From positions 17,797-81,796 of the forward strand of contig NZ_QWEK01000020.1 of assembly GCF_009935845.1 (NCBI RefSeq): 64,000 bases of DNA, read 5' to 3'. Source of the DNA: Pseudoflavonifractor sp. 524-17 (GTDB lineage: Bacteria; Bacillota; Clostridia; Oscillospirales; Oscillospiraceae). Both the position numbers and the translations under genes were made by a program. Position 1 is the stretch's first letter. Every line of letters starts with the position of its first letter. This document shows, piece after piece, positions 53,234 through 61,707 of this stretch. The notes under the pieces were generated by a model, which did no database searches, had not been told where the DNA came from, and was given only the letters and a program-made list of their open reading frames with translations.

Positions 53234-54403
53234 ATGAAACGCACAATCTCGCTGCTCCTTTTCTTAGCCGTCATGGCCTCACTTGTTCCAACCGCGTTTG
53301 CGGCCGGTTTCCATCCACATCCTGGTCATATTGCACCTGACGCCGTTACTGCGTTATCTGTCTCTGCTCTTACATCTACCGCCACACCTGCTTCCACACC
53401 CAAGGCTGCCCAAGAGGCTGCACAGGCCTTGTATGAACTAGGTCTTTTCAGTGGTATAGGCAATGACACAGAAGGCAACCCAAATTTTGACCTTAACCGC
53501 GCTCCCACACGGCAGGAAGCCGTTATTATGCTTGTGCGTCTATTAGGCAAAGTAGATAACGCAGAAAACGGGACTTGGAACATCCCATTTACTGATGTAG
53601 CAAGTTGGGCAAAGCCATATGTTGGATACGCGTATACGAATGGTTTGACCGTTGGCACCTCTGCAACCACTTTTGGTGGAGGACAGACTATTACAGCAAC
53701 ACAGTATCTTACTTTTGTTCTCCGTGCCCTTGGCTATGAAATTGGCGTAGATTTCCAATGGGATAAGGCGTGGGAATTTTCAGACAAAATTGGCTTGACA
53801 GATGGGTCGTACAATGCAAATACATCTAATTTTACTCGCGGAGATGTTGCAATTATTTCTTATAAAGCACTTGACATCCGATATAAAGATGGCGGCTCTA
53901 CGCTGCGGGATGCCTTACCCGCTAAACCCGTAACCCCTACTGCAAACAATATCCCAGAAGCTGAAAAATCACAGTTATTAGATGCCTACGCAGAAAAAAT
54001 GTATTATGTCGCGATTGGCGCAGCATGTCTGCAAAAGGGTGTGGCTGCCGCAAACCAGCATAACGTATCTGATACTATTTACTGGACGGCGATGACAAGG
54101 GCCGCAAGTCAAGGGGAGTGTGCAGCCTTAGAAAAAATGAAGACTCTTTGTGGTGATTATGCAGATACAGCAGAACTTAAAAAATGTGTCGAAGAAGATA
54201 TTCGACTAAAAAGTATGGGTCCGCAAAATATTACGTCTATGAAAGATGTAAGCGAATATATAAGCATTATTGGAGACAGTAGCTATAGTAAGGCAAATAG
54301 AGCCAATGTAGATGCTATGAAAACCCAACTATATAAGTTGTTTTCAGAAAAAGTTGTAACAGATACCGTAAATCAATATTTACAGCAGCGACTGTCGAAA
54401 TAG
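53234..54403 (+). CDS. S-layer homology domain protein
   Basis: 389 residues from the second ATG (53234); the first, two codons earlier, is only 1 nt from AGAAGG. A signal peptide is clear (KRTISLLLFLAVMASLVPTAF-A). Two SLH-type repeats follow (NIPFTDVASWAKPYVGYAYTNG near 120-142, TQYLTFVLRALGY near 160), which would anchor it to pyruvylated cell-wall polymer. The C-terminal 150 residues are Cys-containing and unrecognised. The gene is AT-rich with unlike codon use, suggesting recent transfer together with the XRE gene. Confidence 0.85.
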   Translation: MKRTISLLLFLAVMASLVPTAFAAGFHPHPGHIAPDAVTALSVSALTSTATPASTPKAAQEAAQALYELGLFSGIGNDTEGNPNFDLNRAPTRQEAVIMLVRLLGKVDNAENGTWNIPFTDVASWAKPYVGYAYTNGLTVGTSATTFGGGQTITATQYLTFVLRALGYEIGVDFQWDKAWEFSDKIGLTDGSYNANTSNFTRGDVAIISYKALDIRYKDGGSTLRDALPAKPVTPTANNIPEAEKSQLLDAYAEKMYYVAIGAACLQKGVAAANQHNVSDTIYWTAMTRAASQGECAALEKMKTLCGDYADTAELKKCVEEDIRLKSMGPQNITSMKDVSEYISIIGDSSYSKANRANVDAMKTQLYKLFSEKVVTDTVNQYLQQRLSK

Positions 54404-54491
54404 TATAGCGGAAAAGGGCTTTGGTTACTCCCGACTCTCCATATCAGCTTCTTTTGCCGCCTATATCCGTTAGTTTTCTTGCAAAATTGAG

Positions 54492-54522
54492 AGCTGCACT
54501 CCCAGGGGAGTGCAGCTTTTTT
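54492..54522 (+). terminator. Terminator after the SLH gene
   Basis: A perfect 12-bp stem (AGCTGCACTCCC, 54492-54503, with 54506-54517), a 2-nt gap that makes an effective 4-nt loop, then T-rich TTTTTATT. It also overlaps the end of ymdB on the other strand. Confidence 0.85.
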
Positions 54523-55300
54523 ATTCCTCCAAATCCACCCGCTCCACGGATACGCACCGGCGGGTTTCCGTGTCAATGGCAAAGCACACGCTGTTGAGCT
54601 TGCAGGGCCCGGGCGCGGGCTCAAACCGCTGGGGCAGGCCCCCCAGGAACCGGTTCATCGCCTGCTGGGGCCGGATGCCCAGCACGCTTTCTCTGGGACC
54701 CACCATCCCAACGTCGGTAAGAAAGCCCAGGCCCTTTGGCAGAATCTGCCCGTCCGCAGTGGGCACGTGAGTGTGGGTGCCCCACACCGCCTGGGCCCGG
54801 CCGTCCAAGTACCAGGCCATGGCCCCCTTCTCGCTGGTGGCCTCCGCGTGGAAGTCCACCAGAATAATGTCCGCCTCCCGGCTCTTTAGCCAGCGATCCG
54901 CCGTATAGAAGGGATTGTCAAAATTACAGTCCATCTCGCACCGGCCGATGAGGTTCAGCACCCCGACGCGCAGTCCCTGGGGGCCCTCAAACACGCCCCA
55001 GCCCCGGCCGGGCACACGGCTGGTATAGTTGGCCGGGCGGAGAATCCTCTGGTGGTCCTCCAGATAATCGGCAATCTGAATCCGGTTCCAGGTGTGGTTG
55101 CCCAGGGTGATCACATCCGCCCCGGCGTCGAAAATAGCCTCCGCCTGCCGGGGCAGTATGCCCAGGCCCGAGGCGTTCTCCCCGTTTACTACTGTGAAAT
55201 GGATATCCTTCCACTTTTTCACGCCCCGCAGGCGCTTTGTCAAAAAGTCCAGCCCGGACTCCCCCACCACGTCGCCTACCGCCAGTACGTTTAAAATCAT
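54521..55300 (-). CDS. ymdB: YmdB-family metallophosphoesterase
   Basis: 259 residues. The metallophosphoesterase motifs are GDVVG, VVNGENASG, GNHTWN, VDFHAEATSE and GTHTHVPTADGQILPKGLGFLTDVGM, in the order seen in the TIGR00282 family. In B. subtilis YmdB is a 2',3'-cyclic nucleotide phosphodiesterase that affects biofilm fate; the same role here is inferred. It is monocistronic, with its own promoter. Confidence 0.93.
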   Translation of the reverse strand: MILNVLAVGDVVGESGLDFLTKRLRGVKKWKDIHFTVVNGENASGLGILPRQAEAIFDAGADVITLGNHTWNRIQIADYLEDHQRILRPANYTSRVPGRGWGVFEGPQGLRVGVLNLIGRCEMDCNFDNPFYTADRWLKSREADIILVDFHAEATSEKGAMAWYLDGRAQAVWGTHTHVPTADGQILPKGLGFLTDVGMVGPRESVLGIRPQQAMNRFLGGLPQRFEPAPGPCKLNSVCFAIDTETRRCVSVERVDLEE

Positions 55301-55331
55301 GCCGTCCCCTCCCCAGCCTCCGGTTTCCTCT

Positions 55332-55360
55332 ATTATATCGGATCAATCCTTAAAGTGCAA
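55332..55360 (-). promoter_or_regulatory. ymdB promoter
   Basis: Minus strand TTGCAC (55360-55355), 17-bp spacer, TATAAT (55337-55332), about 32 bp before the ymdB start. Confidence 0.75.
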
Positions 55361-55380
55361 ATACGCCCCGCCGGTTTTAA

Positions 55381-55410
55381 AAAGGAGCGCCCCATGGGCG
55401 CTCCTTTTTA
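55381..55410. terminator. Bidirectional terminator between ymdB and prmA
   Basis: A perfect 26-bp palindrome (centre CCATGG, 55381-55406), with flanking A and T tracts, 8 bp after the prmA stop on the minus strand. Confidence 0.88.
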
Positions 55411-55417
55411 ATTGCCT

Positions 55418-56368
55418 CTAATTTCTTAGAACCTGTGCCGCCAGAGCCACCCAGCCCTTCTGTTCCCAGCGGTTTATGAGGGCCAAGCCGTTCTTTTCCA
55501 GGGCGGCGGCCACCTCATGGGCCCGGGTGTCGATGATGCCTGAGCACAGGAAGACCCCCCCTGGGGCGAGAAAGCGGTGAACCTGTGCCGACAGGGGGAT
55601 GATCACGTCGGCCACGATGTTGGCCAGCACCACCTGGTACTGCCGCCGTGCCAGTTCCTCCGCCAGGCCCCGGTCAGAGAGCACGTCCCCCGCCAGCACC
55701 TGGTAGCGGTCCTTTCCGATGCCGTTCATGGCGGCGTTTTCGTAGGCCACGTCCACAGCCTTGGGGTCGATATCCACAGCCATGGCCTCCGCCGCCCCCA
55801 GACACAGGGCGGCGATGGACAGAATACCGCTCCCGCAGCCCAGATCCAGCACCTGACACCCTGGCGTCACATACTGTTCCACGCCCCCCAGGCATAACTG
55901 GGTGGAGGCGTGGGACCCGGTGCCGAAGGTAAGGCCGGGGTTGAGGTACACCGCCGTCTTCCCCGCCGGGACGGGGGCGCCCCGCTCCCACTCCGGCACG
56001 ATGTACAGCCGCCGGCCCACCTCCATGGGTTTGTAGTACTTCTGCCAGCTGTGGGCCCAGTCGTTCTCCCCCAGGGGGGCTGTGGTATAAGGATTTCCAA
56101 TTCCATCCAGCCATGTTTGCAGCTGCTTCCGACCGTCCGCGTCGTCCGGGACGTAAAACTTAATCCGGCAGACGCCCTTCATCCGCGCCTCCAGCTCCTC
56201 GTCCACATAGTCCCAGTACTGGCGGTTCTGTTCCAAAAACTGCCTAAAATCCCCCTCGTCCTCAATCACCAGTCCGGTAACCCCGTTCATGGTCAGCCGG
56301 GCGGAGAGGTCGTCCAGCTCCTGAGGCGCGGCCTCCACGGCCACCTCCAGCCACTTGATGTCCTCCAT
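55418..56368 (-). CDS. prmA: Ribosomal protein L11 methyltransferase
   Basis: 316 residues from MEDIKWLEVAVEAAPQE. The N-terminal PrmA fold and the class I methyltransferase domain are visible: GLTFGTGSHASTQLCL, SAM motif VLDLGCGSGILSIAA and AVDIDPKAVDVAYENA, and the NIVADVI motif in place of NPPY. It trimethylates L11. The ATG overlaps the degV stop by one base (TAATG), so the two are coupled. Confidence 0.94.
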   Translation of the reverse strand: MEDIKWLEVAVEAAPQELDDLSARLTMNGVTGLVIEDEGDFRQFLEQNRQYWDYVDEELEARMKGVCRIKFYVPDDADGRKQLQTWLDGIGNPYTTAPLGENDWAHSWQKYYKPMEVGRRLYIVPEWERGAPVPAGKTAVYLNPGLTFGTGSHASTQLCLGGVEQYVTPGCQVLDLGCGSGILSIAALCLGAAEAMAVDIDPKAVDVAYENAAMNGIGKDRYQVLAGDVLSDRGLAEELARRQYQVVLANIVADVIIPLSAQVHRFLAPGGVFLCSGIIDTRAHEVAAALEKNGLALINRWEQKGWVALAAQVLRN

Positions 56369-57240
56369 TACCGCTCCGTTCCCACAAAGAAGAGGGCCAC
56401 GGTGCCTGGGCCGGTGTGGGCGCCGATGACGGGGCCGATGTGGCTGTACACCACGTCCTTTACCCCAAAGCGCTTTTTGGCCTCCTCGCCCACAATCCTG
56501 GCGTCCTCCAGGCAGTCGCTGTGGCTGATGAAAATGATCTGGTTCTGGGGATTGGCCACCCGCTTGCCCATCTCCTCCACAATGTGCTTCAGGGAGGCGG
56601 TGCGCCCCCGCACCTTGCCCACGTTGATCAGGTGCCCCTCGTTGTCCACGTGGATAATGGGCTTGATGGACAGCATTCCCCCCACGAAGGCGGTGGTGGC
56701 GGAGATGCGGCCTCCCCGCTTCAGATGGGCCAGGTCGTCCACCGCCACCCAGTGGCAGAAGTGGAGCTTTTCCGCCTCCGCCCAGTCCCGGACCTCCTCG
56801 ATGCTCCTGCCGGCCTGGCGCATTTTGGCGGCGTACCACACCAGCAGGCCCTGACCCAGAGAGGCGCACAGGGTATCCACGGCGCAGATCTTCCGCTGCG
56901 GGTATTTCTCGCCCAGCTCCGCCGCGGCCATGGCGGCGGAGTTATAGGTGGTAGACAGGCCGGAGGAGAACCCCAGAATCAGCACGTCCCGCCCCGACTG
57001 GAGGAAGGGCTCCACCAGCTCGGTATACTGGGAGACGTTGACCGCCGAAGTGGTAGCCATCTTTCCCTCCCGCAGCAGCCGGTAAAAGGTCTCAATAGGC
57101 ATGGCCCTGCGGTCCGGGTGATCCTCGTAGGTCTGATTTTCAATGGTAAAGGACAGGGGCAGAACTTCTACATCCAGCTCCTCCACCATGGCGGCGGACA
57201 GATCGGCGGCGGAATCGGTGACAATGACAAACTCGCTCAT
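56368..57240 (-). CDS. DegV-family fatty-acid-binding protein
   Basis: 290 residues. DegV fold sequences: FVIVTDSAADLSAAMVEELDVEVLPLSF at the N-terminus, ATTSAVNVSQYTELVEPF and ILGFSSGLSTTYNSAAMAA in the lipid pocket, and GPVIGAHTGPGTVALFFVG at the C-terminus. DegV/FakB proteins present fatty acids to a kinase. No FakA kinase is in the window. It is 37 bp after the DUF1836 gene. Confidence 0.93.
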   Translation of the reverse strand: MSEFVIVTDSAADLSAAMVEELDVEVLPLSFTIENQTYEDHPDRRAMPIETFYRLLREGKMATTSAVNVSQYTELVEPFLQSGRDVLILGFSSGLSTTYNSAAMAAAELGEKYPQRKICAVDTLCASLGQGLLVWYAAKMRQAGRSIEEVRDWAEAEKLHFCHWVAVDDLAHLKRGGRISATTAFVGGMLSIKPIIHVDNEGHLINVGKVRGRTASLKHIVEEMGKRVANPQNQIIFISHSDCLEDARIVGEEAKKRFGVKDVVYSHIGPVIGAHTGPGTVALFFVGTER

Positions 57241-57277
57241 TTCCGGTGTAACCCTCCTGTTTGATGGAAATGTGATA

Positions 57278-57847
57278 CTATTTCCCGGCTTTTTCTCTCT
57301 TTTTCTCCGGCTTTTCCGGCTGTGGCTCCGTCTTGGCCAGAATATCCAGAATCCGCTGGCAGGCCAGGCGGTCGGCGTAGCTGCGCAAAGCCAGATTCAG
57401 CGCCAGACGGGGCAGGTCCTCCACGGCGCACTCCTCCGGCAGGCGCTGGGCCGTCTCGGACAGGGCGCCGTCCAGCTGGGCGCAGAAGTAGGCATATAAC
57501 TCCTGGGTGGAGCCCTTGCGCTGGTTGCCCATGGCGATAAGCCGGTTGGTCTCCTTCACGGACAGAACCTGCTTGAGCATACAGATGGCGGTGAGGTAGG
57601 CCAGGTGTCCCTGGGCGTACCGCTTTCCCTCCGCCCGGGGGAGCAGGCCGTCCTTGATGTAGTTGTTCACCATGGCGGAGGTAAGCACAGGCTCCTCCCC
57701 ATAGTGGATCAGCTGCCGGGGCAGGTAGGACACCAGCTGGTCCATATACAGCCCGATATCCGGGAATGCCTCCCACTCCGCCGGCCGCTGATGGGTCAGG
57801 CGCTGCTTCAGTTCCTCAAATGCCTCCAGTGCTTCCAGCCGCTCCAT
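57278..57847 (-). CDS. DUF1836 protein
   Basis: 189 residues from MERLEALEAF; GGGGAGAG is upstream. It matches the DUF1836 family, in which VNNYIKDGLLPRAEGKRYAQGHLAYLTAICMLKQVLS (about 80-118) resembles a MerR-like winged helix, so a regulatory role is possible. The C-terminal 20 residues are lysine-rich. Between the GT39-like gene and degV, with its own promoter. Confidence 0.8.
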   Translation of the reverse strand: MERLEALEAFEELKQRLTHQRPAEWEAFPDIGLYMDQLVSYLPRQLIHYGEEPVLTSAMVNNYIKDGLLPRAEGKRYAQGHLAYLTAICMLKQVLSVKETNRLIAMGNQRKGSTQELYAYFCAQLDGALSETAQRLPEECAVEDLPRLALNLALRSYADRLACQRILDILAKTEPQPEKPEKKREKAGK

Positions 57848-57882
57848 GGCGCTCTCCCCTTTCCCCGCCCGCAGGCAGATAG

Positions 57883-57912
57883 ATTGTATCACATCACTGA
57901 CAAAAAAGTAAA
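57883..57912 (-). promoter_or_regulatory. Promoter of the DUF1836-degV-prmA operon
   Basis: Minus strand TTTACT (57912-57907), 18-bp spacer, TACAAT (57888-57883), about 35 bp before the DUF1836 ATG. Confidence 0.6.
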
Positions 57913-57956
57913 GGCTTTCACCGCTGAAAAATCAGTGCTTTGGGTCACATAACAGA

Positions 57957-59378
57957 TTATGCCGTCTGTTTTTCTCCCGGTTTTTCCACCATCAGTCCGG
58001 CGCAGGCCAGGAGGATCAGCATGGGCAGGACGGAGTAGTGGTACCGCCCCGCCACCTCCACCAGCATATGGGCCAGGGTCAGGCCCACGGTGTAGATCAA
58101 AGGCAGAAACAGCCCCGACCGGTCCCGCCGCCGCCACATTCTCCCCGCGCCCGCCAGGGCCAGCAGGGCGCAGGCGTAGTAAAACCCGTTGCAGGCCAGC
58201 CGAAAGTACGCCTTATGGCGTATGGACGAGCAGTAGCCCACGCAGGTGTCGTCTGCCCCCAGAAAGATGCGCAGCTTTTCCCGGAACAGCGGCAAAAAGT
58301 CTATCCCCCCGCCGGTAATCCGCTCCACGGCATCGGCCAACATTTTTTGCTGTACTTCCGGGGCCGTAATCCCCGGTTCGCTGTCATATTGGAAGAGATG
58401 ATCGCTGTCCGCCTGGTTCCACTGTCCCTTCGATCCCACATTGAAACCCACTAAAATATTATACCCCGGCACAGAGGCCGGCGCCTCCCCGATACGCCGC
58501 TGCGCCCAGGCGCTGCCCAGCCGGCCGGCGGCGGCGTACACCGCCCCAAGGGCCAGCAGAAAGCACAGCATTTCCCTCCATTTCCGCCGCCAGAGCGGAA
58601 GATTCAGGCACACCGCCCACAGCCCCACGGTCAGCAGAACAATCATCCCCACCGGGCGGACCAGGTTGACTCCGGCCAGCAGAAGGCCGCCGGCCGCCCC
58701 CAGTCCCCCGAGCCGGGGACAGGTTGGAATTTTTTCAACCGCGCGGACGCTCACCAGCAGCGCCGCCAGAATGCCTGCGGTATATAGGGGCTCGGACAGC
58801 ACCAAGCTGTTATACATGGTCTGGGAGGGACACAAGGTCCACAGTACCAAAGCGGCGCACCCCGCCTCCAGGCCCAGGAGCTTTTTCCCCAGGAAAAAGA
58901 GCAGCACCCCGCTCAGCACGGATAAAACCACGTTCAGCCCCACTGCCGCCCCAATATAGCTGCCCAACAGGCGTACCAGCCAGCTCAGTACCACGGAGTA
59001 CCCGAAGAGATGGGGGAACAGGGCCATATACCGCCCATTGTCCAGCACCTCCTGCCGGGCCAGGCTGTTGGCATAGCCCCAAAAGACGGCGTAATCCCCC
59101 TCCACCGGCACCTTTACCGCCAGCACCCAGGCCAGCTTTACCGCCGCGCAGGCCAATGCCAGTATGAGCAGGGCCCGGCGGCGTCCCAGACCGGCCAGAC
59201 GGCGCCCGGCGGGCCGGGCCGCCAAAAGCAGCGCCCCCGCTCCAAGGATTCCCAGTACCAGCGCCTCCTTCCGGCCCGCCTGGCTGCCCCAGAGCACCGC
59301 CGGTACCAGCAGCGCCGCGAACACAGCCAGCGCCGCCCGGCCCAGCCACACCGACAGCTTTTCGCCCCAAGTCTCCAT
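57957..59378 (-). CDS. GT39-like multi-span membrane glycosyltransferase
   Basis: 473 residues, about eleven hydrophobic helices. The first extracytoplasmic loop has VEGDYAVFWGYANSLA with acidic Asp, as expected for the GT-C donor/acceptor site of protein O-mannosyl/ArnT-type enzymes (PF13231-like). A second loop (ASVPGYNILVGFNVGSKGQWNQADSD, about 303-328) is soluble. The donor would be a polyprenyl-phosphate sugar. The acceptor is unknown. 30 bp after the ABC-F gene. Confidence 0.75.
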   Translation of the reverse strand: METWGEKLSVWLGRAALAVFAALLVPAVLWGSQAGRKEALVLGILGAGALLLAARPAGRRLAGLGRRRALLILALACAAVKLAWVLAVKVPVEGDYAVFWGYANSLARQEVLDNGRYMALFPHLFGYSVVLSWLVRLLGSYIGAAVGLNVVLSVLSGVLLFFLGKKLLGLEAGCAALVLWTLCPSQTMYNSLVLSEPLYTAGILAALLVSVRAVEKIPTCPRLGGLGAAGGLLLAGVNLVRPVGMIVLLTVGLWAVCLNLPLWRRKWREMLCFLLALGAVYAAAGRLGSAWAQRRIGEAPASVPGYNILVGFNVGSKGQWNQADSDHLFQYDSEPGITAPEVQQKMLADAVERITGGGIDFLPLFREKLRIFLGADDTCVGYCSSIRHKAYFRLACNGFYYACALLALAGAGRMWRRRDRSGLFLPLIYTVGLTLAHMLVEVAGRYHYSVLPMLILLACAGLMVEKPGEKQTA

Positions 59379-59408
59379 TTCCCGCTCCTTTCTCCGCGCA
59401 GCGTCCGG

Positions 59409-61007
59409 CTACGGAGTCTGCTTCATACTCTCCAGATACTCGTCATAGGTCATCTTCCGGTCGATGAGCCGGCCTTCGGCGGTGAAGTCGAAGATCCGGT
59501 TGGCCACCGTCTGCACCAGCTGGTGGTCGTGGGAGGAGAAGAGCACGTTGCACTTTACCGCGCCCAGGCCGTTGTTCACCGCGGTGATGGACTCCAAATC
59601 CAGGTGGTTGGTGGGCTGGTCCAGCAGCAGCACGTTGGCCCCGGAGAGCATCATCCGGGAGAGCATACAGCGCACCTTCTCCCCGCCGGAGAGGACTTTG
59701 ACGCTCTTATACACGTCGTCCCCGGAGAAGAGCATCCGGCCCAGGAAGCCCCTTAAATAGCTCTCATGGGGGTCGGGGGAGAACTCCCGCAGCCACTCCA
59801 CCAGATTTTCGTCGTGGTTCTCAAAGAAGGCGGTGTTGTCCTTGGGGAAGTAGGAGCAGGTGGCGGTCTGGCCCCACTTTACCGTGCCCTCGTCGGGCTC
59901 CAGCTCGCCGGTGAGGATTTTGAACAGGGCGGTATGGGCGTTCTCGTTGTCCCCCACAAAGGCGATCTTGTCCCCGTGGCCCACGATGAAGGACACCTTG
60001 TCCAGCACCTTCACCCCGTCGATGGTCTTGCTCACGTCGGTGACGAAGAGGATGTCCTTGCCCACCTCCCGCTCGGGGGAGAAGGCCACCCAGGGGTAGC
60101 GCCGGGAGGAGGCGGGCATCTCCTCCACCGTCAGCTTGTCCAGCAGCTTGCGCCGGGCGGTGGCCTGCTTGCTCTTGGACTTGTTGGCGGAGAACCGGGA
60201 GATGAACTCCTGCAATTCCCTGATCTTCTCCTCGTTGCGCTTGTTCTGGTTCTTGATCAGCGACTGTACCAGCTGAGAGGACTCATACCAGAAGTCGTAG
60301 TTGCCCACATAGAGCTTGATCTTGTTGTAGTCGATGTCCACAATGTGGGTGCAGATGGTATTAAGGAAATGCCGGTCGTGGCTGACCACAATCACAGTGC
60401 CGGGGAAGTCCAGCAAAAAGTCCTCCAGCCAGCTCACGGCGCTGATGTCCAGGTTATTGGTGGGCTCGTCCAGCAGCAGAATGTCCGGATTGCCGAACAG
60501 GGCCTGGGCCAGCAGCACCTTTACCTTCAGCCGGGCGTCCAGGGTGGCCATGTCATTGTAATGCAGCTCGGTCCCCAGGCCCAGGCCCTGGAGAATGCGG
60601 GAGGCGTCGCTCTCCGCCTCCCAGCCCCCCAGCTCGCTGTATTCCTCCTCCAGCTCGCAGGCCCGGATGCCGTCTTCCTCGGTCATCTCCTCCTTGGCGT
60701 AGAGGGCTTCCTTCTCCTTGCCGATGTCGTACAGCCGCTGGTTGCCCATGATGACCGCGTCCATCACGCTGTAGGCGTCATAGGCGTTCTGGTTCTGCTT
60801 GAGCACCGACATGCGGGTTTTGGGCAGAATGCTCACCTCTCCCTTGGTGGGCTCCAGGTCCCCGGAGAGGATTTTCAGAAAGGTGGACTTTCCCGCCCCG
60901 TTGGCGCCGATGATGCCGTAGCAGTTCCCCTTGGTGAACTGCAAATCCACATGGCTGAACAGGGGCTGTCCGCTGTATTGCAGGGTCAGGTCGGAAACGG
61001 TGATCAT
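59409..61007 (-). CDS. ABC-F ATPase (YbiT-like) with Glu-to-Gln in second Walker B
   Basis: 532 residues with two ABC domains and the ABC-F linker (KNQNKRNEEKIRELQEFISRF near 251-271), no membrane part. ABC1: Walker A IGANGAGKST, degenerate signature TLDARLKVKVL, Walker B LLLDEPTNNLD. ABC2: nonstandard Walker A region FVGDNENAHTA, signature LSGGEKVR, Walker B VLLLDQPTNHLD, where the catalytic Glu is Gln (codon CAG). ABC-F proteins act on the ribosome, often conferring antibiotic resistance or resolving stalls. The two altered sites suggest an asymmetric, slow-hydrolysing protein. Confidence 0.9.
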   Translation of the reverse strand: MITVSDLTLQYSGQPLFSHVDLQFTKGNCYGIIGANGAGKSTFLKILSGDLEPTKGEVSILPKTRMSVLKQNQNAYDAYSVMDAVIMGNQRLYDIGKEKEALYAKEEMTEEDGIRACELEEEYSELGGWEAESDASRILQGLGLGTELHYNDMATLDARLKVKVLLAQALFGNPDILLLDEPTNNLDISAVSWLEDFLLDFPGTVIVVSHDRHFLNTICTHIVDIDYNKIKLYVGNYDFWYESSQLVQSLIKNQNKRNEEKIRELQEFISRFSANKSKSKQATARRKLLDKLTVEEMPASSRRYPWVAFSPEREVGKDILFVTDVSKTIDGVKVLDKVSFIVGHGDKIAFVGDNENAHTALFKILTGELEPDEGTVKWGQTATCSYFPKDNTAFFENHDENLVEWLREFSPDPHESYLRGFLGRMLFSGDDVYKSVKVLSGGEKVRCMLSRMMLSGANVLLLDQPTNHLDLESITAVNNGLGAVKCNVLFSSHDHQLVQTVANRIFDFTAEGRLIDRKMTYDEYLESMKQTP

Positions 61008-61173
61008 TGCTTCGCTCCTTTTTCATCGTTCAATAATAAGAAAGAGATTCTTCAGACGGCCAAATGGCTAAAATCCGTACTATGATACCACAGCCGGCAA
61101 AAAAATGGTAGAGAAATAACGTACAAAAACCCATCTGCCCCCGGAACGCCCCTCTGGCGGCGGCTGCAAAAAA

Positions 61174-61196
61174 GGAGCGCCCACGTGGGGCGCTCC
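61174..61196 (-). terminator. Terminator after the small zinc-ribbon membrane gene
   Basis: A 9-bp stem (GGAGCGCCC, 61174-61182, with 61188-61196), loop ACGTG. On the minus strand it is followed by T6 (61173-61168). Confidence 0.8.
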
Positions 61197-61205
61197 CTGG
61201 GCCGG

Positions 61206-61460
61206 TCAGTCGATCCGCTCCCGGCAGTAGGGGCAGCAGCTCAGATCCCAGGTCCGGAACGTGGGCAGCCACCGCCGGCAGGCGGGACAACGCCAGAAGA
61301 TGAAGGGAAGAATAAAGGCTGCGATTATGAGAATCAGACCGATGACAGCGATAAAAACCCACTGGACAACCTGGCACAGCAGACCCAGAAGGATACCGAC
61401 GGCACCGCACGCCCGGTCGAGAGAAAGACCCTGCCGGGGCGAAATGGAACACCGCTTCAT
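61206..61460 (-). CDS. Small membrane protein with a C-terminal zinc-ribbon-like motif
   Basis: 84 residues from MKRCSISPRQGLS; a GTG three codons earlier is an alternative. Two helices (ACGAVGILLGLLCQVVQWVF and AVIGLILIIAAFILPFIFW) lead to a cytoplasmic CPACRRWLP...CCPYCRE tail, a treble-clef-like zinc motif (C-x2-C, C-x2-C). It is not a recognised family. Promoter unclear; it has its own terminator. Confidence 0.6.
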   Translation of the reverse strand: MKRCSISPRQGLSLDRACGAVGILLGLLCQVVQWVFIAVIGLILIIAAFILPFIFWRCPACRRWLPTFRTWDLSCCPYCRERID

Positions 61461-61621
61461 ACGATACACGCTCCCTCCATGATGAAATGCAGCCATTCTA
61501 TTTATAAGTATATCATAATATTTCCCCCTGTCAATACAAGCTAAGATTTAGCGAGATTTAACCAGAAGTATTCCATCTTATATTTTGTGATATCAGACCG
61601 TTCTCTTCATACCCCGTTTTC

Positions 61622-61652
61622 TTTTGTCAAGATGACAAAACTATGCTATACT
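61622..61652 (+). promoter_or_regulatory. rlmA promoter with overlapping palindrome
   Basis: TTGTCA (61624-61629), 17-bp spacer, TATACT (61647-61652). A perfect 8-bp dyad, TTTTGTCA (61622-61629) and TGACAAAA (61633-61640), covers the -35 box, a likely operator. Confidence 0.7.
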
Positions 61653-61707
61653 AGGGGGCGATACACTGGCGACAGGCTTCGCCAATCTTTGCGCTGCCGG
61701 AGGGGGA

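Noticed and set aside
56369..56869. Extended N-terminus for prmA inside degV
   Set aside because: The 167 extra residues are a frame-shifted reading of degV and are Gly/Arg-rich; the real prmA starts at MEDIKWLEV, coupled to the degV stop.
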